A stretch of 64,000 nucleotides of DNA from Clostridiales bacterium (GTDB lineage Bacteria > Bacillota > Clostridia > Peptostreptococcales > Acidaminobacteraceae): contig JAEIOD010000023.1 of assembly GCA_016342415.1 (NCBI GenBank), positions 25,363 through 89,362 of the forward strand, given 5' to 3'. Below are positions 45,811 to 54,438 of the stretch, piece by piece. How positions within the stretch are numbered: the first letter of the stretch is position 1; each line of letters begins with the position of its first letter. The notes below the pieces were generated by a model. That model did no database searches and was not told the origin of the DNA. It saw only the letters and a program-made list of their open reading frames with translations. Both the position numbers and the translations under genes were made by a program.

Positions 45811-46480
45811 AGATGACCATACCATAGGAGAAGTTGAAAAAGACTATTTTGAATTGGCTGGGTTTGAGGTCGTATTATCCGATAATGGACAAACCGGTTT
45901 AGAACTGGCTTTAAGTGAAGCGTTTGATCTCTTTATTCTGGATGTGATGTTACCTGGTGTAAGCGGTTTTGAGATCGCAAAGAAAATAAGAGCCATTAAA
46001 GATACGCCCATTGTTATGGTCACTGCCAAGTCAGAAGAAATTGATAAAGTAAAAGGATTCAGTTTAAGAATAGATGATTATGTGACCAAACCCTTTAGTC
46101 CTGCGGAGTTGGTAGCACGGTCCAAAGCACATATTCAAAGATATGAATCGCTAAAAGAGTTTAAAAGAGAACCAAGTGAAGATACCATCAAAATAAGAGG
46201 TTTGTTAATTGATACCAATAGCAGACAAGTTTTTATGAATGGCGTTGAACTGGAGCTGACAAGAAAAGAATATGAGTTATTGGTTCTTTTATCATCAACA
46301 GCCAACAAGATATTTACAAAAGAAGAGATCTTTCAGAAGATATGGGGTTATGATTCGGATCAAGGTATTCCAACCATTGCAGTCCATGTCAGAAATCTAA
46401 GAGAAAAACTGGAATTCAATCCATCCAAGCCAGAATACTTAATGACGGTTTGGGGTGTTGGTTATAGAATAATCAAATGA
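45788..46480 (+). CDS. OmpR-family response regulator (system 2)
   Basis: A 230-residue regulator starting with TTG behind GAGGGAGG, inside the kinase gene. The receiver has acidic residues at 9-10, Asp52 in FILDVMLPG, TAKSEE and TKPFSP. An OmpR winged helix covers about 130-228 with NGVELELTRKEYELL and VWGVGYRI. The usual GADDY before the conserved lysine loop reads RIDDY, a small oddity. It probably controls the pump 2 operon; a weak direct repeat is seen upstream of that operon. Gene order is kinase-regulator here and regulator-kinase in system 1. Confidence 0.94.
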   Translation: MKKILIIEDDHTIGEVEKDYFELAGFEVVLSDNGQTGLELALSEAFDLFILDVMLPGVSGFEIAKKIRAIKDTPIVMVTAKSEEIDKVKGFSLRIDDYVTKPFSPAELVARSKAHIQRYESLKEFKREPSEDTIKIRGLLIDTNSRQVFMNGVELELTRKEYELLVLLSSTANKIFTKEEIFQKIWGYDSDQGIPTIAVHVRNLREKLEFNPSKPEYLMTVWGVGYRIIK

Positions 46481-46490
46481 TATTATACAC

Positions 46491-46527
46491 AGTCCCTGTT
46501 ACTTTTGAGTAATGGGGATTATTTTTT
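46491..46527 (+). terminator. Terminator of the RND pump 2 operon
   Basis: Bases 46491-46503 pair with 46508-46520 (three G-U pairs) around TTTG, followed by ATTTTTTT. Confidence 0.85.
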
Positions 46528-46737
46528 TAAGATGTTTCATGACATAGGATACTAACGGGTAACCCAAATATCAATCAAAAGGACTTTTTAAATTGCTAGA
46601 AATAACAACTTTTGATGAAATGATCAATCCATTCTGTTGGAGTCAATCAGAACTTTAACTCAAACAAAGATAAATTGTTTGAATGAAAGGTTTTTATGGT
46701 AAAAATATAGTGAGTTGAATTTGAACTCTTCACCAAT

Positions 46738-46764
46738 TTAACTAGATACTACACATCTAGTTAA
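46738..46764. repeat. 10-base perfect inverted repeat before the zinc-ribbon gene
   Basis: TTAACTAGAT (46738-46747) is the reverse complement of 46755-46764 around ACTACAC. No T-run follows, so an operator or leader hairpin is more likely than a terminator. Confidence 0.55.
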
Positions 46765-46806
46765 CGCAGTTTTTGGAACTATATATAGAGATTAAGGGAG
46801 AATTAT

Positions 46807-47103
46807 ATGAACTTTAGAAAACATTTTGATGAAAGTAATATGTATGAATGTCCAATGTGTAAGAATGAAACTTTGACTATTCATGATCATGGTGAAGCAG
46901 AATGTAGCAGTTGTGATTTTAAAAGAACTGTGAAAACACACAAATGTAAAGACTTAAATACAACAGAACTACATATTGAAGTTGATGGTGATATTTATAA
47001 ATTCAAACCCAGACATATGAAGGATTTAACAGATGATGAAAAAATATGTGTTGTTGAAAATAATGAATTGATATGTGTCGCTAAATCTGAAAGTATTGAG
47101 TAG
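46807..47103 (+). CDS. Small zinc-ribbon protein
   Basis: A 98-residue protein with a good ribosome site (AAGGGAG). Residues 15-41 hold CPMC, then CSSC after 16 residues, which is the layout of a four-cysteine zinc ribbon like those of transcription or ribosomal accessory proteins; a His-x-His-Gly sits between. A further cysteine follows at about 47. The C-terminal half is acidic and has no known domain. No membrane segment. I do not recognise the family; nucleic-acid binding is possible but not shown. It is flanked by gene-free DNA and precedes the toxin-antitoxin pair. Confidence 0.65.
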   Translation: MNFRKHFDESNMYECPMCKNETLTIHDHGEAECSSCDFKRTVKTHKCKDLNTTELHIEVDGDIYKFKPRHMKDLTDDEKICVVENNELICVAKSESIE

Positions 47104-47231
47104 ACTGATATTGGATTTGAAATCATAAAATCAAATGATAATGTAGAGCATTCCTTCGATCTGGGAATAAAGTTAGATTAATTTATATATAATAATCTGA
47201 CGTTATTCCGTACGTAATTATTGTATATTTA

Positions 47232-47260
47232 TTGATAAAAATAATTATTAAGCGTATAAT
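47232..47260 (+). promoter_or_regulatory. Promoter of the toxin-antitoxin pair
   Basis: TTGATA (47232-47237), a 17-base spacer and TATAAT (47255-47260). The inverted repeat TAATTATT...AATAATTA (about 47215-47248) overlaps it and may be the antitoxin operator, since these antitoxins usually repress their own promoter. Confidence 0.65.
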
Positions 47261-47284
47261 TAAATAAAGAGGAAGGTGATTATA

Positions 47285-47563
47285 ATGATGATGTTATCAA
47301 AAATGGAAAACTACTTAATTTCTGTTACAGAGTTTAGAAATAAGTTATCATCTATTATCAGTTCGTTAACAACACCCAAAATTATTATGAAAAATGATAA
47401 ACCGACTATTGTTATTATGCCATTTGAAATTTATAAAAAAATGGAAGAAACTTTAGAGGAACAAAATGATTACATTTTGGCTCAAATAGCTGATGGACGT
47501 GTAAACGATCCTGAGGTTGAGTATCTTAGTCATGATACGTTTTGGTCTGATTTGGAAGATTAG
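47285..47563 (+). CDS. Phd/YefM-family antitoxin
   Basis: The first of three ATG codons at 47285 follows GGAAGGTG, giving 92 residues. The N-terminal half has the Phd/YefM fold signature ISVTEFRNKLSSII, and KPTIVIMPFEIYKKM matches its strand and helix. The acidic C-terminal tail is the expected toxin-binding part. It should neutralise the RelE-like toxin encoded 2 bases downstream and repress the shared promoter. The pair may stabilise this stretch of chromosome or act in stress dormancy. Confidence 0.87.
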   Translation: MMMLSKMENYLISVTEFRNKLSSIISSLTTPKIIMKNDKPTIVIMPFEIYKKMEETLEEQNDYILAQIADGRVNDPEVEYLSHDTFWSDLED

Positions 47564-47565
47564 TT

Positions 47566-47871
47566 ATGTCATACAAAATTCTTTATGATAAGAGAGTCGC
47601 AAAAGATATAAAAAAACTAAGGTTAACTAACGCTCAAAAAGAAAAGTTAAAACATAAAATTATTGAAGTCAGTCAAAATCCCATTTCAAAGAGTGAAGGT
47701 GGATATGGTGAAGCTTTAAAAGGCAATCTGAAAGGATATCTCAAATTCAGGTTTGATTCTAACTATAGAGTTATTTATAAGATTGAAGTAATTGATAATG
47801 TAATGAAAATTATAATAATAGGATTAAGAAAAGATAGTACTGTTTATGAAGAAATGGATAAAAGGATATAA
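47566..47871 (+). CDS. RelE/ParE-family toxin
   Basis: A 101-residue basic protein with the RelE/ParE superfamily form: MSYKILYDKRVAKDIKKL start, GNLKGYLKFRFDSNYRVIYKI with the central strands, and IIGLRKDSTVYEE near the end. The RelE group cleaves mRNA on the ribosome; a ParE-type gyrase inhibitor is the other choice. The conserved C-terminal Arg/Tyr region is present (LRKDSTVY). It starts 2 bases after the antitoxin stop, so translation is coupled. A terminator follows. Confidence 0.88.
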   Translation: MSYKILYDKRVAKDIKKLRLTNAQKEKLKHKIIEVSQNPISKSEGGYGEALKGNLKGYLKFRFDSNYRVIYKIEVIDNVMKIIIIGLRKDSTVYEEMDKRI

Positions 47872-47886
47872 ACATATAATGATAAT

Positions 47887-47937
47887 AAAAACACTTTATA
47901 AACAGACTAAAAGATGGTCTGCTATAAGGTGTTTTTT
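47887..47937 (+). terminator. Terminator of the toxin-antitoxin pair
   Basis: AAAACAC...TATA (from 47887) pairs with TATAAGGTGTTTT (to 47936), with an inner CAGAC/GTCTG stem, and is followed by T's. Confidence 0.82.
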
Positions 47938-48019
47938 CTATTTTTTGAGCTTTTAAAATTGGAATTTGTATAATCAAATTATTTCAGTTAAATTATTAAT
48001 ATAATAAGTACTTTACAGA

Positions 48020-48057
48020 TATCCCGATTGCCTTGAATTTACAAGATAATCGGGATA
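48020..48057. repeat. Long inverted repeat (10 + 4 base pairs)
   Basis: TATCCCGATT (48020-48029) is the reverse complement of 48048-48057, with a further CTTG/CAAG pairing inside after a two-base mismatch. It is followed by CGCTTATTTT, so a second weak terminator is possible. Confidence 0.55.
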
Positions 48058-48245
48058 CGCTTATTTTATATAAGAAGTATGATTTTCACCATATTATTGC
48101 ATGATTAATCAGAATGAATGATTGTAATAAAGATGTAATGTTATAAAACTAAAAAGAAGTACAAATTTTACCGATAAACCATAAGAGTCATTAGGTTTAA
48201 ATTAATTAACTTACATAGAAAAATTAACTCATGGAGGAGGCCCCA

Positions 48246-51200
48246 ATGGTTAAAAGAAAAATAGCATTGTTTTTAGCACTGGTGATGATCTTATCATCGT
48301 TTAGTGCATTTGCAGAGATACCACCAGAAATACCAGTACCGGAACTGAGAGGTATGGGTGTAGACGATACTGAATCTACTGAAATAGATGCTTATGGAAA
48401 AGGCTATGCAGCTTATGTAAATGCTTACTTTTTAGATGCGCAGAACACTTTGTATTCCAGAGATATTGGTAGAATGGGTGCACTTGGCATCATTAAAAAA
48501 GATGGTTCAATGAACTACAATGCTGAACTTCCTATTACAAAACAAAGTTTAATCGAAGATCTGGTACGAATGAGCGGTAGAGAAGGTCAAGTAATGCAAG
48601 GGGTTATCAACCAAGCAGTAGGCATGGGTGATGAAGCGGTTGCCAATTTAATGCGTGAAGCTTATGTTACCGATGCTACAGCACAAGGCATTATTACAGA
48701 AGATGAAAGTTTTGGTTTGAATCAACCGGTGAATAAAGAAACATCTGCTGTGTGGATTGCAAGAATGTTAGGCATGCAACCGACGCTTCAAAATACAGAC
48801 AACATTTATAGCTTTGGTGATTGGCCTTCAATTACACCAAGCAATAGAGGTCTGATAGAAACTCTAGTGACTGCCAAAGTAATGGATGTGGACAATGATG
48901 GTAACTTCAATCCGAAGAGAACCATTACAAAAGGTGAAGTGGCTTATATCCTTAATAACACAGTGGATCAAATGTATGGTGCACTTAACATCACTTCAAC
49001 TGTTGGTCTAGTGATTGGAGAGAAAGTTTCCAACGTACAGGAAACTGCTAATGTGATAGATGAAAAGCGATTTGTTGTTAGAAATATGGACGGTACATTA
49101 ACTACAATCGTGACAAAAAACAATAAAAGCACCAATGCCAAAAATGATTTGGTACTGTTTAAAAATAATATTGTAGGAACCTCTAGACAGCTTGAAATTG
49201 GGGATCAAATAGAGTATTTAATAAGAGACAATGAAGTTATTTATGCTGAAACCTATACGGATGGTTCCATTCAAGAACAGATTAAAAGACAAAGTGATAA
49301 TGAAGAGAATACAAATATCTACTATGGTTATATCAATAGAAAAATATATGAAGAAAAAAGTGAAGGTGGCAGCTTCTATGAAGTGGACCGCCTGCGAACA
49401 ACCATTTACAATGGTCTTGTATTTGATATCGTTGTGGAAGACAATATCACAACTGGTGTTAAAAATGATATCATCGTATATAAAGACAATAAAATTGGTG
49501 GTGTTGATCTTCTAGAAGAACAAGACGTCGTAGAACTTCTTGTAAAAGATGAAACCAATATCATATATGTAAAAGTGACAGAACCAACTCAGGCAGCAGT
49601 CAGTGGTACCGTTAGATTTGTAGAAACAGATCCGACGACTGGTATATCCATGTTAACTGTATTTGACTACAATGATAAAATAAGAAAATACGAAGTGACA
49701 AATTATGCTCAAGTTGTTATCAATCAGGAAATTGCTGATATAAAAGATCTGAAATATGGACAGGATGTTGTTTTAAGCATCACAAATGGTTATGTGACGA
49801 ATATAACAGGAGAAACATTTGTTAATCCTGGATTCATTCCAGACTATTCAAAGATGAGAACCGGTATAGTTTCTGCCGTAAACAAGTATGGAGATGTCAA
49901 AGTCAAATATGATGATGGTACGTATAAAACTATCAGTGTTCCAGACAATGCTACTATCTTAAAAGGTGGTAGTGTCATTGCTGTACATGCCCTTCAAGAA
50001 GGGGACCATATCAAAGTTTACTTCAGTGATATATATTCGGATAATGCTTCTTTAATAGAGGTAGAAGGAAAAGAACAACTGATTCAAACGGTTTATAGAG
50101 GTCTTATCCAGGATGTTAATATCTATAGAGGTGAGTTAACCATATACGAACCAGCAGTTCTTAATAATGCACAGTGGCAAATTGATGAAAAAAATTATTC
50201 CAAGACATTTACAATAGATGAAGATGTCCCAATGTATGTGCGTGGTGAGAAAGTGACTCTATTGGAGTTGGCCAAGTTATACAAACAAAAGCCTATTTAC
50301 ATTGCAGTTAGAGATGACTATTCTGCTGAAAAGGTGGTTCAAGCATCAGTAGCCATTGGTGGTGAACATTTTGCAGTCGATCGAATAGAATCTATCGATA
50401 AGGTAATTGAAAACTTTGAACTCAAAGACAACAACAGTAATGTTGTATTCAACGAAGGGACTATTTTCTTGAAGAACTCTAGAATAGTAGATGCTTCTAG
50501 TATTAAAGCGACAGATGATGTTATTGTTGTATCGGATTACTACAAAGGTCAAGACAATGCCAATGTTGTAAGAATCACATCGGATGCAGAGAGAATATTC
50601 AATAATATCTATATCGGAGCCATTGAAAATGTTTATGGCTATGCCTTTAACTTAAGAAATCATGCTACGATATCTGGTAATGAGTGGGGCAATGTCAATC
50701 AGGCAACATCTGGTATGTTCTACTACTTCAACAATTTAGATATTATAGACATCACCGATAAAACAAACTTCAAAACCCTACCAAGTTATAACTTCTATCA
50801 TGGTGGTTATTCAAGACTTGAAAATAAAGATACAACAGGATTTGGATTGGATTATCATAGATACTATACAATCTTTGTTACAGATGATGATAGAAAAGTT
50901 ATTGGTATGAATATCAAACACGAAGGTTTGTTGGACGGTCAAAATATTGATAGAACAGCAGCTAATGAATTGAGTGTAAAAACTATTTTGGACAAACGTT
51001 TGGCAAATCTTGTATTGACCAGAGGGTCTATCGTAAGCTTTAATGATACTTTCCAAAGGATTGAAATCACAGATTCTCATGACTGGGCAGAAGATTATGG
51101 TAGATGGAATGCCAATAGAGGTAATTCATCAGTAGAGTGGAGAGATGCGATCATCGTTAAAAATGATAAACGTATTTCCAGAGAAGATCTTAGAGAGGGC

Positions 51201-51263
51201 GATTATGTGTATGTCCTTAGAGACGATGAGGATGCACTGGTTATCTTTGTAGAAGAGAATTAA
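48246..51263 (+). CDS. Large SLH-domain surface protein
   Basis: ATG 48246 is chosen because GGAGGAGG lies before it and inside the longer frame. The 1005-residue protein has a signal peptide (AFA-E, cut near 25) and SLH modules at roughly 45-265; they are degenerate, with LPITKQSLIEDLVRM, PVNKETSAVWIARML and RTITKGEVAYILNN as the recognisable cores. From about 265 to the end it is a repetitive beta-rich chain with many strands of the type GxIxxVxxYGxVxVxYDDG and repeated VKNDIIVYK-like units. No catalytic motif is seen. It should sit on the wall by its SLH end. It is followed by a strong terminator. Confidence 0.86.
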   Translation: MVKRKIALFLALVMILSSFSAFAEIPPEIPVPELRGMGVDDTESTEIDAYGKGYAAYVNAYFLDAQNTLYSRDIGRMGALGIIKKDGSMNYNAELPITKQSLIEDLVRMSGREGQVMQGVINQAVGMGDEAVANLMREAYVTDATAQGIITEDESFGLNQPVNKETSAVWIARMLGMQPTLQNTDNIYSFGDWPSITPSNRGLIETLVTAKVMDVDNDGNFNPKRTITKGEVAYILNNTVDQMYGALNITSTVGLVIGEKVSNVQETANVIDEKRFVVRNMDGTLTTIVTKNNKSTNAKNDLVLFKNNIVGTSRQLEIGDQIEYLIRDNEVIYAETYTDGSIQEQIKRQSDNEENTNIYYGYINRKIYEEKSEGGSFYEVDRLRTTIYNGLVFDIVVEDNITTGVKNDIIVYKDNKIGGVDLLEEQDVVELLVKDETNIIYVKVTEPTQAAVSGTVRFVETDPTTGISMLTVFDYNDKIRKYEVTNYAQVVINQEIADIKDLKYGQDVVLSITNGYVTNITGETFVNPGFIPDYSKMRTGIVSAVNKYGDVKVKYDDGTYKTISVPDNATILKGGSVIAVHALQEGDHIKVYFSDIYSDNASLIEVEGKEQLIQTVYRGLIQDVNIYRGELTIYEPAVLNNAQWQIDEKNYSKTFTIDEDVPMYVRGEKVTLLELAKLYKQKPIYIAVRDDYSAEKVVQASVAIGGEHFAVDRIESIDKVIENFELKDNNSNVVFNEGTIFLKNSRIVDASSIKATDDVIVVSDYYKGQDNANVVRITSDAERIFNNIYIGAIENVYGYAFNLRNHATISGNEWGNVNQATSGMFYYFNNLDIIDITDKTNFKTLPSYNFYHGGYSRLENKDTTGFGLDYHRYYTIFVTDDDRKVIGMNIKHEGLLDGQNIDRTAANELSVKTILDKRLANLVLTRGSIVSFNDTFQRIEITDSHDWAEDYGRWNANRGNSSVEWRDAIIVKNDKRISREDLREGDYVYVLRDDEDALVIFVEEN

Positions 51264-51290
51264 ATATATTGAAATGAACTAAATTGAGAG

Positions 51291-51324
51291 CTCGAGTTAC
51301 TTTAAGTAACTCGAGTTATTTTTT
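51291..51324 (+). terminator. Terminator after the large SLH gene
   Basis: CTCGAGTTACTT (51291-51302) pairs with AAGTAACTCGAG (51304-51315), followed by TTATTTTTTTT. Confidence 0.93.
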
Positions 51325-51447
51325 TTGTTAAAAGTAATGACTCAAGTTTAGCAATCGGTAACCACCGTTATATTGTTACTTATAAAAATTCCAAATAAAA
51401 TAAAGATTAGATAAGAACGGATATGAAATGAAAAGAGAGGAAAGGTT

Positions 51448-54063
51448 ATGAGAAGAATAATAAGTCTAATACTGGCAATGTGTATGGTACTTTCAATGAA
51501 CCTCGGCGTATTTGCAAATGGAGAAAATGACAGTATATTATCAGCTGATTACAACAATACGTTTGTGATTAAAGATGATGGATCGCTTTGGGGATGGGGC
51601 GCTGGATATGTTGGCAATGGCACCGATTATAAGGATGTTGTCATGACACCTGTAAAAGTATTGGAAAACGTACGAAGTGTCTCTAGTAATGCACGTACAA
51701 CAATAGCGGTAAAAAAAGATGATACCTTATGGGGATGGGGAAGTTTCAGTGGTTATCTTGATGGCAAACAAAACCCCACGTTTTTATACCCGACACAACT
51801 ACTTTCGGATGTAAAGTCAGCAGCCAATGGTGATAATTATATGATGGTCATTAAAAATGATAATACCCTTTGGATAAGTGGTAGTGTCTATCTTGGAGAC
51901 GGCACCCTTATTAAAGCGGATCGGAGTTCAGGATTTGTTCAAGTGATGACCGGCATTAAAAGTTGTTTTGCAGGAGAAGATACGCTGTATGTGATCAAAG
52001 AAGACGATACACTATGGGGTTGGGGTGACAATTCGGATGCTCAACTCGGTAACATGACCAATGTCGGAGATACCAGTACAGATGCCGAACTGACTGCACT
52101 GAAAATATTGGATGATGTAAAATCCGTTTATCAGAGTGGTTCGGTTGTACTGGCCATTCGACTGGACGGCAGTCTTTACAGTTGGGGAGACGATAAAATC
52201 TATACGGAAAACGGATGGATTGAAAACGCAGGATCACCTTATAAAGTGATGGACAACGTATTATCAGCAACCATGTGTGATAATGGCAGTGGTGTTCTGG
52301 TCGTCAAGACGGATGGTACGTTATGGGGCTGGGATGCTCAGTGGTACAACGAAGGCAAACAAATGACGCCTTATAAATACGCCGATGATGTGTCTTATGT
52401 CTCTAACGGTGAAAGACATGCAGCCATCATAAAAAAAGACAATACACTCTGGACCATGGGTGGCAATTATAGAAAGGGTTTGGGTTATGAATCGGATGAA
52501 ACTTGGTATACGCCGATGACCAAAATCTTGGATGATATTCAAGATGCGCCAGCAAGCTGGGCAATGACCTATGTAGAAAAGGCAATTGGACTTCAATTGG
52601 TTCCAGAAGATATGCAGGGCGATTATTATCAAACCATTAATAGAGAAGAGTTCTGTATACTCGCAGTAAGGCTTATTGAAAAGAAATCAAATATGTCAAT
52701 TGAAGAGTATATCAAACTCCGCGGTTTGGAAATGGTCAGCAGTGATACGTTTACAGATACCAATAACAAAGTTATTTTTGCTGCCAAAACCCTTGGTATC
52801 ACAGAAGGGACATCAGAAACGACCTTTTCACCAGAAAAACTATTAACAAGAGAACAGGCCGCAACCTTTTTATCCAATACCGCAAAAGCAATTGGAGAAG
52901 ACATCACGTCAAACACACCTACTTATGCAGATTTGGATGAGATAGCAGATTGGGCCAAACCTTTTACAGGTTATGTGTATAACATTGATGTGATGAGAGG
53001 TGTTGGTAACAATAAATTTGATCCAAAAGGCGGTTATCAAAGACAACAGGCCTATATTACCATGTACAAATTATTTGATGCGATAGATGAAGTGAGTAGA
53101 GAAAAGGTAGTGGTGACACAACCGGTAGAAGCAAAAAAAAAAGTAGAATCAGATGATACAGATTTGGAATCAATTAAATCTGATCTGAAAAATCTATCAA
53201 AACCACAAAACTTTACAATGACCATTGAAGGCAGTACCAAATCGGATGAATATGACATGGTACTTAAATATGATGCTTATTATAGAAATTCAGATGTTAG
53301 AATAGATACCTATTGGGATGATATGAAAGTCTCAAAAGGTGTTTACAATGAATCGGATGATCAAACGTATTTTGAATATATGAGATATACTCACTACGCA
53401 GAACTCATAGAAGGTAATATGCTGCCAATAAGACTTTTGGATGTAAACTATTTAGAAGCACTTGAATTAGATACGGAATTAGAGTTTTTTACAGCAAATT
53501 ATGAAATATTGGATGGCGAAAAAGTACTGTATCTTAAAAGCAGTATCAAAAATGGTTTAACAACTGAAATGTGGTACTCCCTCAAATACTTGGTACCCCT
53601 TAAATTTATTGAAACCTCACTAGAAGAAGGATCTATAGATGTTGTGGAGTGGCAAGTCGTTTCAATCGATGAAGAGCAGGTACTTACAGATGAATTATTT
53701 GAAATACCAGAAGATATAGTAGCCACTTCAAGTGCAGGTGATTATTATGAGGATCTACAGAAAACCGGAAGTACAAGAGATCTTCTTTTGTATGAAGTCA
53801 GTTATATAGAGACCGAAGAAATAGGTATTATGGACATGACACAAATCGTTTATTATTCTGATGAGAGCATTGAAACTTTAAGTTTGTATTTTGACACTCT
53901 ATTAAAAGATACAGCAGGGTACTCAAACATGTCAGATGATAGAAAAGCGATAATAGAAGGGACTTTAAATGAAGATACCGTCATTGTTATTGTTAATAAT
54001 CATATAAAGTATGACCCGATAACGGATAAAAACAGTGTGAATGTCAATTATTATAAAGAATAA
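51448..54063 (+). CDS. RCC1-repeat, SLH and LolA-like fusion protein
   Basis: An 871-residue protein with a signal peptide (VFA-N, residue about 24). Residues 25-365 are about seven RCC1-type beta-propeller blades, each with a DGSLWGWG or DDTLWGWG strand. Residues about 365-545 are three SLH modules (QTINREEFCILAVRL, LLTREQAATFLSN, GGYQRQQAYITMYKL). Residues about 575-860 form a lipoprotein-carrier-like domain: LKNLSKPQNFTMTIEG begins a LolA/LppX-like half-barrel. SLH in the middle with two outward domains is uncommon. The propeller may bind a protein or sugar and the half-barrel a lipid-like ligand; both are inference. AGGAAAGG precedes the ATG and a terminator follows. Confidence 0.88.
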   Translation: MRRIISLILAMCMVLSMNLGVFANGENDSILSADYNNTFVIKDDGSLWGWGAGYVGNGTDYKDVVMTPVKVLENVRSVSSNARTTIAVKKDDTLWGWGSFSGYLDGKQNPTFLYPTQLLSDVKSAANGDNYMMVIKNDNTLWISGSVYLGDGTLIKADRSSGFVQVMTGIKSCFAGEDTLYVIKEDDTLWGWGDNSDAQLGNMTNVGDTSTDAELTALKILDDVKSVYQSGSVVLAIRLDGSLYSWGDDKIYTENGWIENAGSPYKVMDNVLSATMCDNGSGVLVVKTDGTLWGWDAQWYNEGKQMTPYKYADDVSYVSNGERHAAIIKKDNTLWTMGGNYRKGLGYESDETWYTPMTKILDDIQDAPASWAMTYVEKAIGLQLVPEDMQGDYYQTINREEFCILAVRLIEKKSNMSIEEYIKLRGLEMVSSDTFTDTNNKVIFAAKTLGITEGTSETTFSPEKLLTREQAATFLSNTAKAIGEDITSNTPTYADLDEIADWAKPFTGYVYNIDVMRGVGNNKFDPKGGYQRQQAYITMYKLFDAIDEVSREKVVVTQPVEAKKKVESDDTDLESIKSDLKNLSKPQNFTMTIEGSTKSDEYDMVLKYDAYYRNSDVRIDTYWDDMKVSKGVYNESDDQTYFEYMRYTHYAELIEGNMLPIRLLDVNYLEALELDTELEFFTANYEILDGEKVLYLKSSIKNGLTTEMWYSLKYLVPLKFIETSLEEGSIDVVEWQVVSIDEEQVLTDELFEIPEDIVATSSAGDYYEDLQKTGSTRDLLLYEVSYIETEEIGIMDMTQIVYYSDESIETLSLYFDTLLKDTAGYSNMSDDRKAIIEGTLNEDTVIVIVNNHIKYDPITDKNSVNVNYYKE

Positions 54064-54075
54064 CCCCCTTTTATA

Positions 54076-54120
54076 AAACACACGCCTCATGATTTTGATT
54101 CATGGGGCGTGTGTTTATTT
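54076..54120 (+). terminator. Terminator of the RCC1-SLH gene
   Basis: A 17-base-pair stem (54076-54092 with 54100-54116, one G-U pair) is followed by a T-rich run. Confidence 0.9.
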
Positions 54121-54395
54121 TAACAACTATTCAATACAATCATATACTAAGTTAAAGTGATGTTAAATACTATTTAAGCTTCTATCCTTTATTCCAAGCT
54201 TAATAAGAATACCTTCTTCATTACAAATCTCGTTGTCAAAATTTTTAAAACCCGTTATTATAACTTCTGTTAATGCTGGTTCTAGTCGTAAAATATCATT
54301 CCTATGTCTATTGACTTCTCGAGACCTAATGGTTGAATCATCTTTTTTCTATTCTTTCAAATCAAGCCAAGCTCATATTTTTAAAGAAAATCAAT

Positions 54396-54435
54396 TAAAA
54401 AACATCTATGAAATGTACACCTTTCATAGATGTTT
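54396..54435 (-). terminator. Terminator of the membrane diguanylate cyclase
   Basis: On the minus strand a perfect 14-base-pair stem (54400-54413 with 54422-54435) is followed by TTTT. It begins four bases after the stop codon. Confidence 0.92.
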
Positions 54436-54438
54436 CTG

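Larger units (their letters stand above)
46481..46806. other. 326-base gene-free region
   Basis: After the operon terminator no gene is seen. The only other clear structure is the inverted repeat at 46738-46764, which lies 43 bases before the zinc-ribbon gene. Confidence 0.6.
47872..48245. other. 374-base gene-free region
   Basis: It holds the toxin-antitoxin terminator and a second hairpin at 48020-48057. The rest is AT-rich and leads to the SLH gene; no convincing promoter pair was picked out. Confidence 0.55.
54064..54438. other. 375-base region between convergent genes
   Basis: It holds the two terminators listed separately, one for each strand. Between them is AT-rich DNA with an open frame of 74 codons from 54233 that has no ribosome site and runs through the second terminator, so no gene is called. 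Confidence 0.6.
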
